Assembly: GCA_913048385.1 (NCBI GenBank)
Contig: CAJWVZ010000004.1
Location: 114,597 to 178,596 of the forward strand
Reading direction: 5' to 3'
Source: an uncultured Gammaproteobacteria bacterium
GTDB lineage: Bacteria > Pseudomonadota > Gammaproteobacteria > Pseudomonadales > Pseudohongiellaceae
DNA: 64,000 nt
Numbering within the stretch: the first letter of the stretch is position 1; each line of letters opens with the position of its first letter. The translations under genes and the position numbers were made by a program. Under the pieces are notes generated by a model, which was given only the letters and a program-made list of their open reading frames with translations, made no database searches and was not told where the DNA came from. Below, in pieces: positions 45,135 through 55,400 of the stretch.

Positions 45135-48100
45135 TTAGAAAGACCAGAGCGCTCGCATGTACCAGCGACGTCCGCGTCCATCAAGCACACCAGCATCAAA
45201 CCCAAGACCATTGAGCTCTCTCAGAGGCACGTCTTTGTTCAACGCGTCTAACAGACCCACAGTAAAGGTAGTGCTACCCAAATTTGAGTTACCCCAGGTG
45301 TGATTGTAGTTGTACTGCGCATCCCACTGGTTATAGCTACCGATCGATTGTGTGAGACGGGCCCTCCTATAATCATTTGCAACACCAATCGCCTGCTCAT
45401 AACCAAGCTCTCTGTATGAACCCCAGTGACGGTTAATCAAGGTCAGACCCTGGTTATTTTTCCGCCAGTTTAAGACGAGCGTGCCTCGGTTATCAGGCAT
45501 CGATCGCACTAGGTTACCGTCGCCGGTAGTACCCGCTGCATCATAGACGCCCGTATCCAGAAGGCCATTGGTCATACCCGGCACACCACTGAACACAAAC
45601 TCGTCGACGTGAGTGTAGGTGATATTGGCACTGAAGATACCTAAGTCATTGCTGAATGAGTACCCTGCCTTAAGATCAACACCCTGCGCTTCAATTTGAC
45701 CGATATTCGTCGCAGCCAAAGTCAACGTGACAAGGTTACCAACTTCGTTGCCCACTGGACGCTGAATGTTATCCGTCAAGTAAGCGCGCGGGTCGACCAC
45801 ACAGTTCAGCCGCTCCGGCGAATCTATGCCGAACTCAGTCGCCAATGCAGACGGGCTACATGGGACATTAACAACCGGCGAGTCCAGTGAGAGGCTATCG
45901 TTGAGCAAGTACTTGCTCTCGTCTCCAACAACGGCCTTGAAGTTCTCGATCTCGGGCTGGAGTGCTTGAATCGGTTGCTGAGGCAGTACCCGATCAGTGA
46001 CCTCAAAGCGCCACACGTCAGCACCTAAGCTCAAGCCGTCCAACGCACCGCTGGGCGTCCACTGGAAGCCAACACTCATCGAATCGGCATACTCGTTGCC
46101 AACATTTGGCGCGGGGCCACCCAAAGTATAGGTACCCTCGGACTGCCCGTTTGCAATGGTCGGCGCGTCTAATCCAGCCCTGACGCGCGGCGCAGAAATT
46201 GGATCGACAAAGGTTACCGAGGAAGACTGGAGGCCTGTGTTTACAATCGCAATATTAGGCGCACGGAACGACTGAGAGTAAGACGCTCTTAGGAGGAGAT
46301 CCTCAACGGGGCGCCAGCTCATGGCGAGCTTGGGAGAGACCTCACTGCCAATATTGCCTCCATAGTCTTCATAGCGCACCGCGATCTGCGTCTCAACGTT
46401 CTCGATGAAAGGCAGAGAAAGCTCCATGAAGACCGCGGAAGTCGTGCGGTCATCGTCGTAATCAAAACAGCACATCGCCGTCTCGAAATTATTACTTACT
46501 CGGTGGTTTCCGCCCTCGAAGGCCGGACGCGAACGGTTTGGCAAGCCAGGGTTGTGAAGATAACCCGCGATCTCCGCCGTGTTACGCTCTCGGTACTGAG
46601 CGCCCACCGCGAACTGCGCGGTACCGCCACTCATCTCGAAGAGTTCACCCGATACCAACGCATCAAACACTGCTAGCTTGTTGCGCTTATCGACGCGTGC
46701 CACGTCTTCGATGAGGTAATCCATCATCGCCGGGTCGTTAGCAACGTTCGAGTTAGTCAACTGAGTCAGGAACGGATTATAAAATTGGCAGCCTCCCTGT
46801 CCGTGGTTGTTACTGGTAAGACCCAAAGAGAGAGACTCTCTCGTCGTAAAGACGAACCCTGGGAAGAAGGTTTGAGTGAAGCCTGCAGCCGCACCCGACC
46901 AAAGATTGGGGGCCGCACCACCAAAGGGACCCGGATCTCCCTGAAAATCAAAGTCCGAAATACCGTTCGGTGTGCAGTTTTCGCCGCCCAAGCCTAGCGC
47001 AGCAAGCTCAGTTTTTTGTCGATTAAAGGTGCGGTAGTTCTGCTCCATCGAAGAGCCACTCCACGAATAACCCACATCGTAATTCAGCTCCCGGTCAAAC
47101 GCGTCGAACGTGCCTCTCAAACCAACCTGCACAGCATTAGACATGGTATCTGTAGTGTTGTCGTTAGCCCCAGGCCGGTCAAGGCCGTTTCGCACCGACA
47201 TCCAACTCGCAACATTCGGACCGCCGTTCGCTGCTGACAAGGGGTGGTTCGGCATATCAGCGGCTGTAGGAGGAGTCAAACCGGCTTTCGCCGCAAAATG
47301 GCCCAGCTCCAGGTATCCTCCGACCGGATTACCGCCATGGGCACCCGGTTGAGGCATGAAGAATGTGGGTCCTCGGGTCTGGTTATAACCACTGTCAGGA
47401 CGCTGAATGGTTGACTCTGAGTGTTGAAAGAACGAATAAAACTCCATGTTGTCACTGAAGCGATGCTCAAAGCTGCCCGCAAAACTGTCACGTTCCTGCT
47501 TGTTAATCACGTTGTAGAAGAGCGACTCATCGTCGAAACAACCGCCGCCAAGCTGGCCCTGCTGATAACGAAGCACATCTTCGGGCAGAGTGAGCCCACC
47601 ACCGTTTGGCCCTGAGCTACTGATCTCATTACAAGCGGGGTCGGTCCAGATCGGAGAAGCAGTTCCGCCCTGCATGACATTTTGAGTCATAACATCGCTA
47701 TTTAGATAGGCCAGCGGCGTCCCAGCCCCGACCGCGGAGCTCGCAAAAAAGCCTACGATAGAGCTCATCGTGCCGAGGTACTGGCGGTCCTGTGCGTCGA
47801 AGAAATTAGTCTCTCGAATATTGATGGCATCACGCTTGAACTGTTCAGCAGAAATCACAAGATTGGTATCGCCGTCGTCGCTACCCCAACCCCAGATGGC
47901 ACTGATCGTCTGATCGTGCTTACCGTCCGCCTTCTCGACACCTTGGAGGTCACCGTATAGCTCGAATCCTTCGAAATCTGTCCGCATGATGACGTTGACC
48001 ACACCGGCCACCGCGTCCGCGCCATAGAGTGCCGAGCCACCGTCCGTGAGTATTTCAACGCGATCCGTCATGACAAGAGGAATATTGTTGAGGTCAACGA

Positions 48101-48491
48101 ACTCGCCGCCGCTTCGTGTTGTCGCCGCAGCTGGGACCATACGCTTACCGTTAATCAATGTGAGCGTTGAGTTTTCACCCAAGTTACGCAGGTTGACGTT
48201 CGACGCGCCCTCAATCTGAGAATTATCCCCAGACCCCGGGTTAGTAATCGAACCAGAGTTAACCTCAAGGTTCTTGATCACATCCCAGATCACGGCTGCA
48301 CCCTGCGCCTCGATACTTGAGCGGTCAATAACCTGAACTGGTGATGGGGCGTCGAGTGGAGACCCCTTAATAAATGAACCCGTTACGATTACCTCTTCAA
48401 CGAGATTATCTTGGGCGGCGACTTGGGTTGAAAGGCCTGCGATGACCGCAAGCGTGAGCGCCCGGCGATTGCCAGGAAAAATTCTGCGCAT
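45135..48491 (-). CDS. TonB-dependent receptor, copy 1
   Basis: The 1118-residue outer-membrane receptor starts with a signal peptide (RALTLAVIAGLSTQVAAQ). The TonB-box-like EEVIVTGS and the plug domain follow (SPVQVIDRSSIEAQGAAVIWDVIKNL, NLRNLGENSTLTLINGKRM, YGADAVAGVVNVIMRTDFEG). The C-terminal beta barrel ends in Phe (RRWYMRALWSF). It would import a substrate using TonB-ExbBD energy; the substrate is not readable. From about residue 1034 to the N-terminus and through 70 bp of upstream DNA it is identical to copy 2, while the last 85 residues and the 3' flank differ. It has its own terminator (45074-45111). No siderophore or sugar genes adjoin it. Confidence 0.93.
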   Translation of the reverse strand: MRRIFPGNRRALTLAVIAGLSTQVAAQDNLVEEVIVTGSFIKGSPLDAPSPVQVIDRSSIEAQGAAVIWDVIKNLEVNSGSITNPGSGDNSQIEGASNVNLRNLGENSTLTLINGKRMVPAAATTRSGGEFVDLNNIPLVMTDRVEILTDGGSALYGADAVAGVVNVIMRTDFEGFELYGDLQGVEKADGKHDQTISAIWGWGSDDGDTNLVISAEQFKRDAINIRETNFFDAQDRQYLGTMSSIVGFFASSAVGAGTPLAYLNSDVMTQNVMQGGTASPIWTDPACNEISSSGPNGGGLTLPEDVLRYQQGQLGGGCFDDESLFYNVINKQERDSFAGSFEHRFSDNMEFYSFFQHSESTIQRPDSGYNQTRGPTFFMPQPGAHGGNPVGGYLELGHFAAKAGLTPPTAADMPNHPLSAANGGPNVASWMSVRNGLDRPGANDNTTDTMSNAVQVGLRGTFDAFDRELNYDVGYSWSGSSMEQNYRTFNRQKTELAALGLGGENCTPNGISDFDFQGDPGPFGGAAPNLWSGAAAGFTQTFFPGFVFTTRESLSLGLTSNNHGQGGCQFYNPFLTQLTNSNVANDPAMMDYLIEDVARVDKRNKLAVFDALVSGELFEMSGGTAQFAVGAQYRERNTAEIAGYLHNPGLPNRSRPAFEGGNHRVSNNFETAMCCFDYDDDRTTSAVFMELSLPFIENVETQIAVRYEDYGGNIGSEVSPKLAMSWRPVEDLLLRASYSQSFRAPNIAIVNTGLQSSSVTFVDPISAPRVRAGLDAPTIANGQSEGTYTLGGPAPNVGNEYADSMSVGFQWTPSGALDGLSLGADVWRFEVTDRVLPQQPIQALQPEIENFKAVVGDESKYLLNDSLSLDSPVVNVPCSPSALATEFGIDSPERLNCVVDPRAYLTDNIQRPVGNEVGNLVTLTLAATNIGQIEAQGVDLKAGYSFSNDLGIFSANITYTHVDEFVFSGVPGMTNGLLDTGVYDAAGTTGDGNLVRSMPDNRGTLVLNWRKNNQGLTLINRHWGSYRELGYEQAIGVANDYRRARLTQSIGSYNQWDAQYNYNHTWGNSNLGSTTFTVGLLDALNKDVPLRELNGLGFDAGVLDGRGRRWYMRALWSF

Positions 48492-48561
48492 TATGCTTCT
48501 CCCTCATATTATTATGAGATTAGTAATTTTTTTATTATTGTAAGCATCTGCGTACTACAAA
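45390..48561. repeat. identical segment A of tandem receptor repeat
   Basis: As far as I can compare by reading, this segment and 49025-52197 are the same base for base, apart from one T more in a T-run about 35 bp upstream of the start codon of copy 2. Both sides of the segment are homologous but clearly diverged between the copies. Confidence 0.85.
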
Positions 48562-48705
48562 GTTTGGACTACACACTCAAAACTAACCGCGACTCCAAGC
48601 TCACCCACACAGTATAGGGGCGTAATTACCAAAACTGCAACCTATTTTCCATCCATTTGGCTTGTATGCAAAACCGGCTGTATTGCTGGATTTAAAGTGT
48701 GAAAT

Positions 48706-48740
48706 AAAAAAAGCGGCGATGATTCCTCATCGCCGCTTTT
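48706..48740 (-). terminator. terminator of TonB receptor 2
   Basis: A 10-bp perfect stem GCGGCGATGA / TCATCGCCGC with loop TTCC lies at 48713-48736. On the minus strand it is followed by seven T, so it terminates copy 2, whose stop lies 30 bp upstream in that direction. Four T on the plus side give weak activity the other way. Confidence 0.88.
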
Positions 48741-48769
48741 AAATTGCGTCAGCCTCCTAACCTACTGGA

Positions 48770-51700
48770 TTAGAAGGACCAAAGTGCTCGCATGTACCAA
48801 CGGCGCCCTCGTCCATCAAGCACACCGGCATCATAACCAAGGCTGCCTAACTCCCTAAGCGGCACGTCCTTGTTCAACGCGTCCAGGAGACCCACAGTGA
48901 AGGTGGTGCTGCCGAGGTTTGAGTTACCCCAAGTGTGATTGTAGTTATACTGCGCGTCCCACTGGTTATAGCTGCCGATCTCAGACGTGAGACGAGCCTT
49001 TCTATAATCATTTGAAACACCCAACGCCTGCTCATAACCAAGCTCTCTGTATGAACCCCAGTGACGGTTAATCAAGGTCAGACCCTGGTTATTTTTCCGC
49101 CAGTTTAAGACGAGCGTGCCTCGGTTATCAGGCATCGATCGCACTAGGTTACCGTCGCCGGTAGTACCCGCTGCATCATAGACGCCCGTATCCAGAAGGC
49201 CATTGGTCATACCCGGCACACCACTGAACACAAACTCGTCGACGTGAGTGTAGGTGATATTGGCACTGAAGATACCTAAGTCATTGCTGAATGAGTACCC
49301 TGCCTTAAGATCAACACCCTGCGCTTCAATTTGACCGATATTCGTCGCAGCCAAAGTCAACGTGACAAGGTTACCAACTTCGTTGCCCACTGGACGCTGA
49401 ATGTTATCCGTCAAGTAAGCGCGCGGGTCGACCACACAGTTCAGCCGCTCCGGCGAATCTATGCCGAACTCAGTCGCCAATGCAGACGGGCTACATGGGA
49501 CATTAACAACCGGCGAGTCCAGTGAGAGGCTATCGTTGAGCAAGTACTTGCTCTCGTCTCCAACAACGGCCTTGAAGTTCTCGATCTCGGGCTGGAGTGC
49601 TTGAATCGGTTGCTGAGGCAGTACCCGATCAGTGACCTCAAAGCGCCACACGTCAGCACCTAAGCTCAAGCCGTCCAACGCACCGCTGGGCGTCCACTGG
49701 AAGCCAACACTCATCGAATCGGCATACTCGTTGCCAACATTTGGCGCGGGGCCACCCAAAGTATAGGTACCCTCGGACTGCCCGTTTGCAATGGTCGGCG
49801 CGTCTAATCCAGCCCTGACGCGCGGCGCAGAAATTGGATCGACAAAGGTTACCGAGGAAGACTGGAGGCCTGTGTTTACAATCGCAATATTAGGCGCACG
49901 GAACGACTGAGAGTAAGACGCTCTTAGGAGGAGATCCTCAACGGGGCGCCAGCTCATGGCGAGCTTGGGAGAGACCTCACTGCCAATATTGCCTCCATAG
50001 TCTTCATAGCGCACCGCGATCTGCGTCTCAACGTTCTCGATGAAAGGCAGAGAAAGCTCCATGAAGACCGCGGAAGTCGTGCGGTCATCGTCGTAATCAA
50101 AACAGCACATCGCCGTCTCGAAATTATTACTTACTCGGTGGTTTCCGCCCTCGAAGGCCGGACGCGAACGGTTTGGCAAGCCAGGGTTGTGAAGATAACC
50201 CGCGATCTCCGCCGTGTTACGCTCTCGGTACTGAGCGCCCACCGCGAACTGCGCGGTACCGCCACTCATCTCGAAGAGTTCACCCGATACCAACGCATCA
50301 AACACTGCTAGCTTGTTGCGCTTATCGACGCGTGCCACGTCTTCGATGAGGTAATCCATCATCGCCGGGTCGTTAGCAACGTTCGAGTTAGTCAACTGAG
50401 TCAGGAACGGATTATAAAATTGGCAGCCTCCCTGTCCGTGGTTGTTACTGGTAAGACCCAAAGAGAGAGACTCTCTCGTCGTAAAGACGAACCCTGGGAA
50501 GAAGGTTTGAGTGAAGCCTGCAGCCGCACCCGACCAAAGATTGGGGGCCGCACCACCAAAGGGACCCGGATCTCCCTGAAAATCAAAGTCCGAAATACCG
50601 TTCGGTGTGCAGTTTTCGCCGCCCAAGCCTAGCGCAGCAAGCTCAGTTTTTTGTCGATTAAAGGTGCGGTAGTTCTGCTCCATCGAAGAGCCACTCCACG
50701 AATAACCCACATCGTAATTCAGCTCCCGGTCAAACGCGTCGAACGTGCCTCTCAAACCAACCTGCACAGCATTAGACATGGTATCTGTAGTGTTGTCGTT
50801 AGCCCCAGGCCGGTCAAGGCCGTTTCGCACCGACATCCAACTCGCAACATTCGGACCGCCGTTCGCTGCTGACAAGGGGTGGTTCGGCATATCAGCGGCT
50901 GTAGGAGGAGTCAAACCGGCTTTCGCCGCAAAATGGCCCAGCTCCAGGTATCCTCCGACCGGATTACCGCCATGGGCACCCGGTTGAGGCATGAAGAATG
51001 TGGGTCCTCGGGTCTGGTTATAACCACTGTCAGGACGCTGAATGGTTGACTCTGAGTGTTGAAAGAACGAATAAAACTCCATGTTGTCACTGAAGCGATG
51101 CTCAAAGCTGCCCGCAAAACTGTCACGTTCCTGCTTGTTAATCACGTTGTAGAAGAGCGACTCATCGTCGAAACAACCGCCGCCAAGCTGGCCCTGCTGA
51201 TAACGAAGCACATCTTCGGGCAGAGTGAGCCCACCACCGTTTGGCCCTGAGCTACTGATCTCATTACAAGCGGGGTCGGTCCAGATCGGAGAAGCAGTTC
51301 CGCCCTGCATGACATTTTGAGTCATAACATCGCTATTTAGATAGGCCAGCGGCGTCCCAGCCCCGACCGCGGAGCTCGCAAAAAAGCCTACGATAGAGCT
51401 CATCGTGCCGAGGTACTGGCGGTCCTGTGCGTCGAAGAAATTAGTCTCTCGAATATTGATGGCATCACGCTTGAACTGTTCAGCAGAAATCACAAGATTG
51501 GTATCGCCGTCGTCGCTACCCCAACCCCAGATGGCACTGATCGTCTGATCGTGCTTACCGTCCGCCTTCTCGACACCTTGGAGGTCACCGTATAGCTCGA
51601 ATCCTTCGAAATCTGTCCGCATGATGACGTTGACCACACCGGCCACCGCGTCCGCGCCATAGAGTGCCGAGCCACCGTCCGTGAGTATTTCAACGCGATC

Positions 51701-52126
51701 CGTCATGACAAGAGGAATATTGTTGAGGTCAACGAACTCGCCGCCGCTTCGTGTTGTCGCCGCAGCTGGGACCATACGCTTACCGTTAATCAATGTGAGC
51801 GTTGAGTTTTCACCCAAGTTACGCAGGTTGACGTTCGACGCGCCCTCAATCTGAGAATTATCCCCAGACCCCGGGTTAGTAATCGAACCAGAGTTAACCT
51901 CAAGGTTCTTGATCACATCCCAGATCACGGCTGCACCCTGCGCCTCGATACTTGAGCGGTCAATAACCTGAACTGGTGATGGGGCGTCGAGTGGAGACCC
52001 CTTAATAAATGAACCCGTTACGATTACCTCTTCAACGAGATTATCTTGGGCGGCGACTTGGGTTGAAAGGCCTGCGATGACCGCAAGCGTGAGCGCCCGG
52101 CGATTGCCAGGAAAAATTCTGCGCAT
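48770..52126 (-). CDS. TonB-dependent receptor, copy 2
   Basis: This 1118-residue receptor has the same signal peptide, plug and barrel as copy 1, identical over about the first 1033 residues. The C-terminal end differs: ALGVSNDYRKARLTSEIG replaces AIGVANDYRRARLTQSIG, and RELGSLGYDAG replaces RELNGLGFDAG. In this tail it is closer to copy 3. It has its own terminator and a promoter region whose proximal 70 bp equal those of copy 1, while the distal part differs. Function is as for copy 1: import of an unknown ligand across the outer membrane. Having separate terminators, the three copies are probably separate transcription units. Confidence 0.93.
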   Translation of the reverse strand: MRRIFPGNRRALTLAVIAGLSTQVAAQDNLVEEVIVTGSFIKGSPLDAPSPVQVIDRSSIEAQGAAVIWDVIKNLEVNSGSITNPGSGDNSQIEGASNVNLRNLGENSTLTLINGKRMVPAAATTRSGGEFVDLNNIPLVMTDRVEILTDGGSALYGADAVAGVVNVIMRTDFEGFELYGDLQGVEKADGKHDQTISAIWGWGSDDGDTNLVISAEQFKRDAINIRETNFFDAQDRQYLGTMSSIVGFFASSAVGAGTPLAYLNSDVMTQNVMQGGTASPIWTDPACNEISSSGPNGGGLTLPEDVLRYQQGQLGGGCFDDESLFYNVINKQERDSFAGSFEHRFSDNMEFYSFFQHSESTIQRPDSGYNQTRGPTFFMPQPGAHGGNPVGGYLELGHFAAKAGLTPPTAADMPNHPLSAANGGPNVASWMSVRNGLDRPGANDNTTDTMSNAVQVGLRGTFDAFDRELNYDVGYSWSGSSMEQNYRTFNRQKTELAALGLGGENCTPNGISDFDFQGDPGPFGGAAPNLWSGAAAGFTQTFFPGFVFTTRESLSLGLTSNNHGQGGCQFYNPFLTQLTNSNVANDPAMMDYLIEDVARVDKRNKLAVFDALVSGELFEMSGGTAQFAVGAQYRERNTAEIAGYLHNPGLPNRSRPAFEGGNHRVSNNFETAMCCFDYDDDRTTSAVFMELSLPFIENVETQIAVRYEDYGGNIGSEVSPKLAMSWRPVEDLLLRASYSQSFRAPNIAIVNTGLQSSSVTFVDPISAPRVRAGLDAPTIANGQSEGTYTLGGPAPNVGNEYADSMSVGFQWTPSGALDGLSLGADVWRFEVTDRVLPQQPIQALQPEIENFKAVVGDESKYLLNDSLSLDSPVVNVPCSPSALATEFGIDSPERLNCVVDPRAYLTDNIQRPVGNEVGNLVTLTLAATNIGQIEAQGVDLKAGYSFSNDLGIFSANITYTHVDEFVFSGVPGMTNGLLDTGVYDAAGTTGDGNLVRSMPDNRGTLVLNWRKNNQGLTLINRHWGSYRELGYEQALGVSNDYRKARLTSEIGSYNQWDAQYNYNHTWGNSNLGSTTFTVGLLDALNKDVPLRELGSLGYDAGVLDGRGRRWYMRALWSF

Positions 52127-52197
52127 TATGCTTCTCCCTCATATTATTATGAGATTAGTAATTTTTTTTATTATTGTAAGCATCTGCGTACTACAAA
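49025..52197. repeat. identical segment B of tandem receptor repeat
   Basis: Partner of 45390-48561, in direct orientation at a distance of 3635 bp. The boundary at 49025 is sharp: immediately to the left, many silent and replacement differences separate the copies with no indel. Confidence 0.85.
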
Positions 52198-52348
52198 ATA
52201 TGGACTGCATGCTCAACTTTAATCGCGAAAGCATACTTACACTCGGAGTATAAGCGCCGTTTCACCCAAACTGCAACCTATTTTCAAACCAGTTAAATGG
52301 AGCAAATTACAGCCGACGTTCCAATTTACACGATCAGGTTCAAAGGCC

Positions 52349-52381
52349 AAAAAAAACGGCGATGTCGCCATCGCCGTTTTT
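52349..52381 (-). terminator. terminator of TonB receptor 3
   Basis: A stem CGGCGATG / CATCGCCG with loop TCGC (52357-52376) is followed on the minus strand by eight T and on the plus strand by five T. It lies about 30 bp beyond the receptor 3 stop. Confidence 0.88.
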
Positions 52382-52409
52382 GAGTTATCGCTCAAAGTGA
52401 GCTAGCTAC

Positions 52410-55400
52410 CTAGAACGACCATAAAGCTCTCATGTACCAGCGACGCCCACGTCCATCGAGGACGCCGGCATCGTAACCGAGACTGCCCAACTCCCTCAAC
52501 GGCACATCTTTGTTCAGCGCATCGAGAAGACCCACAGTAAAGGTGGTGCTACCTAGGTTTGAATTGCCCCAAGTGTGGTTGTAGTTATACTGCGCATCCC
52601 ACTGATTGTAACTACCAATCTCTGGAGTGAGACGGGCTTGAACATAAGCATTCGAGACAGGCATCGCCTGATCATAACCAAGCTCTCTGTACGAACCCCA
52701 ATGGCGATTAATCAGTGTAAGTCCCTGATTGCCATTTCGCCAGTTTAACACCAATGTACCTCGGTTATCAGGCATCGATCGCACCAAGTTACCGTCGCCG
52801 GTAGTACCTGCCGCATCGTAAACCCCCGTATCGAGCAAACCATTTGTCATGCCCGGCACACCGCTAAACTCATACTTCTGGACGTGAGTGTAGGTGACAT
52901 TAGCACTGAAATTACCGAGATCATTGCTGAATGAATAACCCGCCTTGAGGTCCACCCCCTGCGCCTCAATCTCACCGACATTTGTCGCCGCCAGTGTTAA
53001 GGTCACGAGGTTTGCAACCTCACTGCCTACAGCCCGCTGAATGTTCGGCGTCAAATATGCCCGTGGGTCGACTACGCAGTTTAAACGTTCAGCAGAATCT
53101 CGCCCATATTGTGCCGCCAGTGCGGACGGATCACAGGGAACGTTTACGACATCCGAATCAAGTGAGAGACTGTCATTAAGTAAGTACTTACTCTCGTCAC
53201 CAACAACGGCTGCAAAATTATCAAGCTCAGGCTGGAGCGCATCAATTCCTGGTGCAGGGAGTACCCGGTCAGTGACCTCAAAGCGCCAAACATCAGCGCC
53301 CAAGCTAAGACCGTCCAACGCACCGCTCGGCGTCCACAAGAAACCCACATTGTAGGTATCTGCATACTCATTTCCAACCGTTGGCGCAGGGCCACCTAAA
53401 GTATAGGTACCTTCCGACTCACCGTTTTCAATGGTCGGGGCATCTAATCCAGCCCGCACCCTTTGCGATGAGATCGGATCCACAAAGGTCAACGATGAGG
53501 ATTGAAGACCCGTGTTCACGATCGCAATATTAGGCGCACGGAATGACTGAGAGAATGATCCTCTGACCAGCAAGTCCTCAATCGGACGCCAACTCATGGC
53601 GATCTTGGGAGAGACCTCACTGCCGATATTGCCCCCGTAATCCTCATAACGGAGCGCAATCTGCGTCTCCACGTTCTCTATAAAGGGTAGCGAAAGCTCC
53701 ATAAACACCGCAGTGGTATCCCGGTCGTCGTTATAGTTGAACGCACACATCGCACACTCAAAGTTGTTGCTGACGCGATGATTACCCCCCTCTATAGCTG
53801 GACGATAGCGATTCTGCAGACCTGGATAATGAAGCTCGTTAGCAATCTCTTTGGTGTTTCGCTCGCGGTACTGCGCACCCAGTGCAAACTGAGCGGTCCC
53901 GCCGCCCATTTCAAAGAGCTCACCGGAGACCACGGCATCAAAGACGGCAAGCTTGTTACGCTTGTCAACGCGATTAACGTTTTCAATAATGTATTCCATC
54001 ATCGCTGGATCATTCGCGACATCAGGGTTAGTCAGCTGACTCAGGAACGGATTATAGAAGTGGCAATCGCCCTGGCCCTGATTATTACTTGTCAGGCCAA
54101 GAGATAGGTTCTCCCTTGTCGTGAAGACGAATCCTGGAAAGAAAGTCTGAACCAAGCCGGCAGCGTTAGTGGCCCACATGTTTGGGAACATGCCGCCATA
54201 GGGCCCCGGGTCCCCCTGCATATCGAAGTCTGATATACCGTTTGGTGAGCAATTTTCGCCGCCCAAACCCAGTGCGGCACGCTCAGTCTTATCTCGGTTA
54301 AACGTCCGATAGCTTTGCTCCATCGACGAGCCACTCCAAGAGTAACCCACATCGTAATTTAGCTCACGATCGAACGCATCAAACTGACCCCTGAAGCCCA
54401 CTTGGACGGCTGAAGTTTCTGTCTCGGTGTTATTCTGATCATTACCAACCCGGACAATACCCTTACGCACGGCCTGCCAGTGGGCAACATTCGGTCCGCC
54501 ATTTGAAGCAGCCATCGGATGATTTGGCATGTCTGCCAAAGTCGGTGGCGTCAGCCCCGCCTTGGCTGCAAAGGAACCTGTCTCCAAATACGCTCCGACC
54601 GGATTCCCCCCGTGCCCGCCCGGAGGTGCTAAGAAGATTGTGGGGCCTCTGGATTGATTATAGCCGCTATCTGCGCGGTGAGTCGTGGATTCTGAGTGCT
54701 GAAAGAACGAGTAAAACTCCATGTTGTCATTGAAGCGATGCTCAAAGCTCCCCGCAAAACTGTCACGCTCCATCTGGTTCGCCACCATGCTCCAGTGCGA
54801 AATATCTTCTGCGCAGGAGCCACCGGCTTGTCCCTGCTGATATCTAAGCCGATCCTCGGGTTGCACCAGAGAACCTCCGTGCACACTTGTCGCCACCGAA
54901 CACCCAGGATCCGTCCATATTGGAGAAGAAACCCCACCTTGCATAACGTTACGTGTAACTATATCTGAGTTGTAATACGCCAGCGGAGTGGCTGCCCCGA
55001 CGGCCGCACTCGCAAACATAGACCCACCACTGCTCATAGTGCCGAGGAACCTCTGCTCGTCAGCATTAAAGAAATTAGTTTGCCGGACGTTGATCGGGTC
55101 CCTCTTAAACTGTTCGGCTGACAGGACAAGGTTAGTATCGCCGTCGTCGCTACCCCACCCCCATATCGCGCTGATCGTCTGGTCATGCTGGCCATCGGCC
55201 TTCTGGACACCCTGAAGGTCACCGTAGAGCTCAAATCCCTCAAAGTCGGTGCGCATAATAACGTTAACCACGCCGGCTACAGCGTCTGCGCCGTATAGCG
55301 CTGATCCACCGTCAGTGAGCACCTCAACTCGGTCAGTCATAACCAAGGGAATCGAATTCAAATCTACAAATTCACCACCGCTGCGCGTCGTCGCCGCGGC

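Noticed and set aside
45135..52126. Receptor copies 1 and 2 as an assembly duplication
   Set aside because: The 3' coding ends, terminators and distal promoter parts differ between the copies, so they are two real loci; only the identical core could hide a mis-assembly, which long reads would settle.
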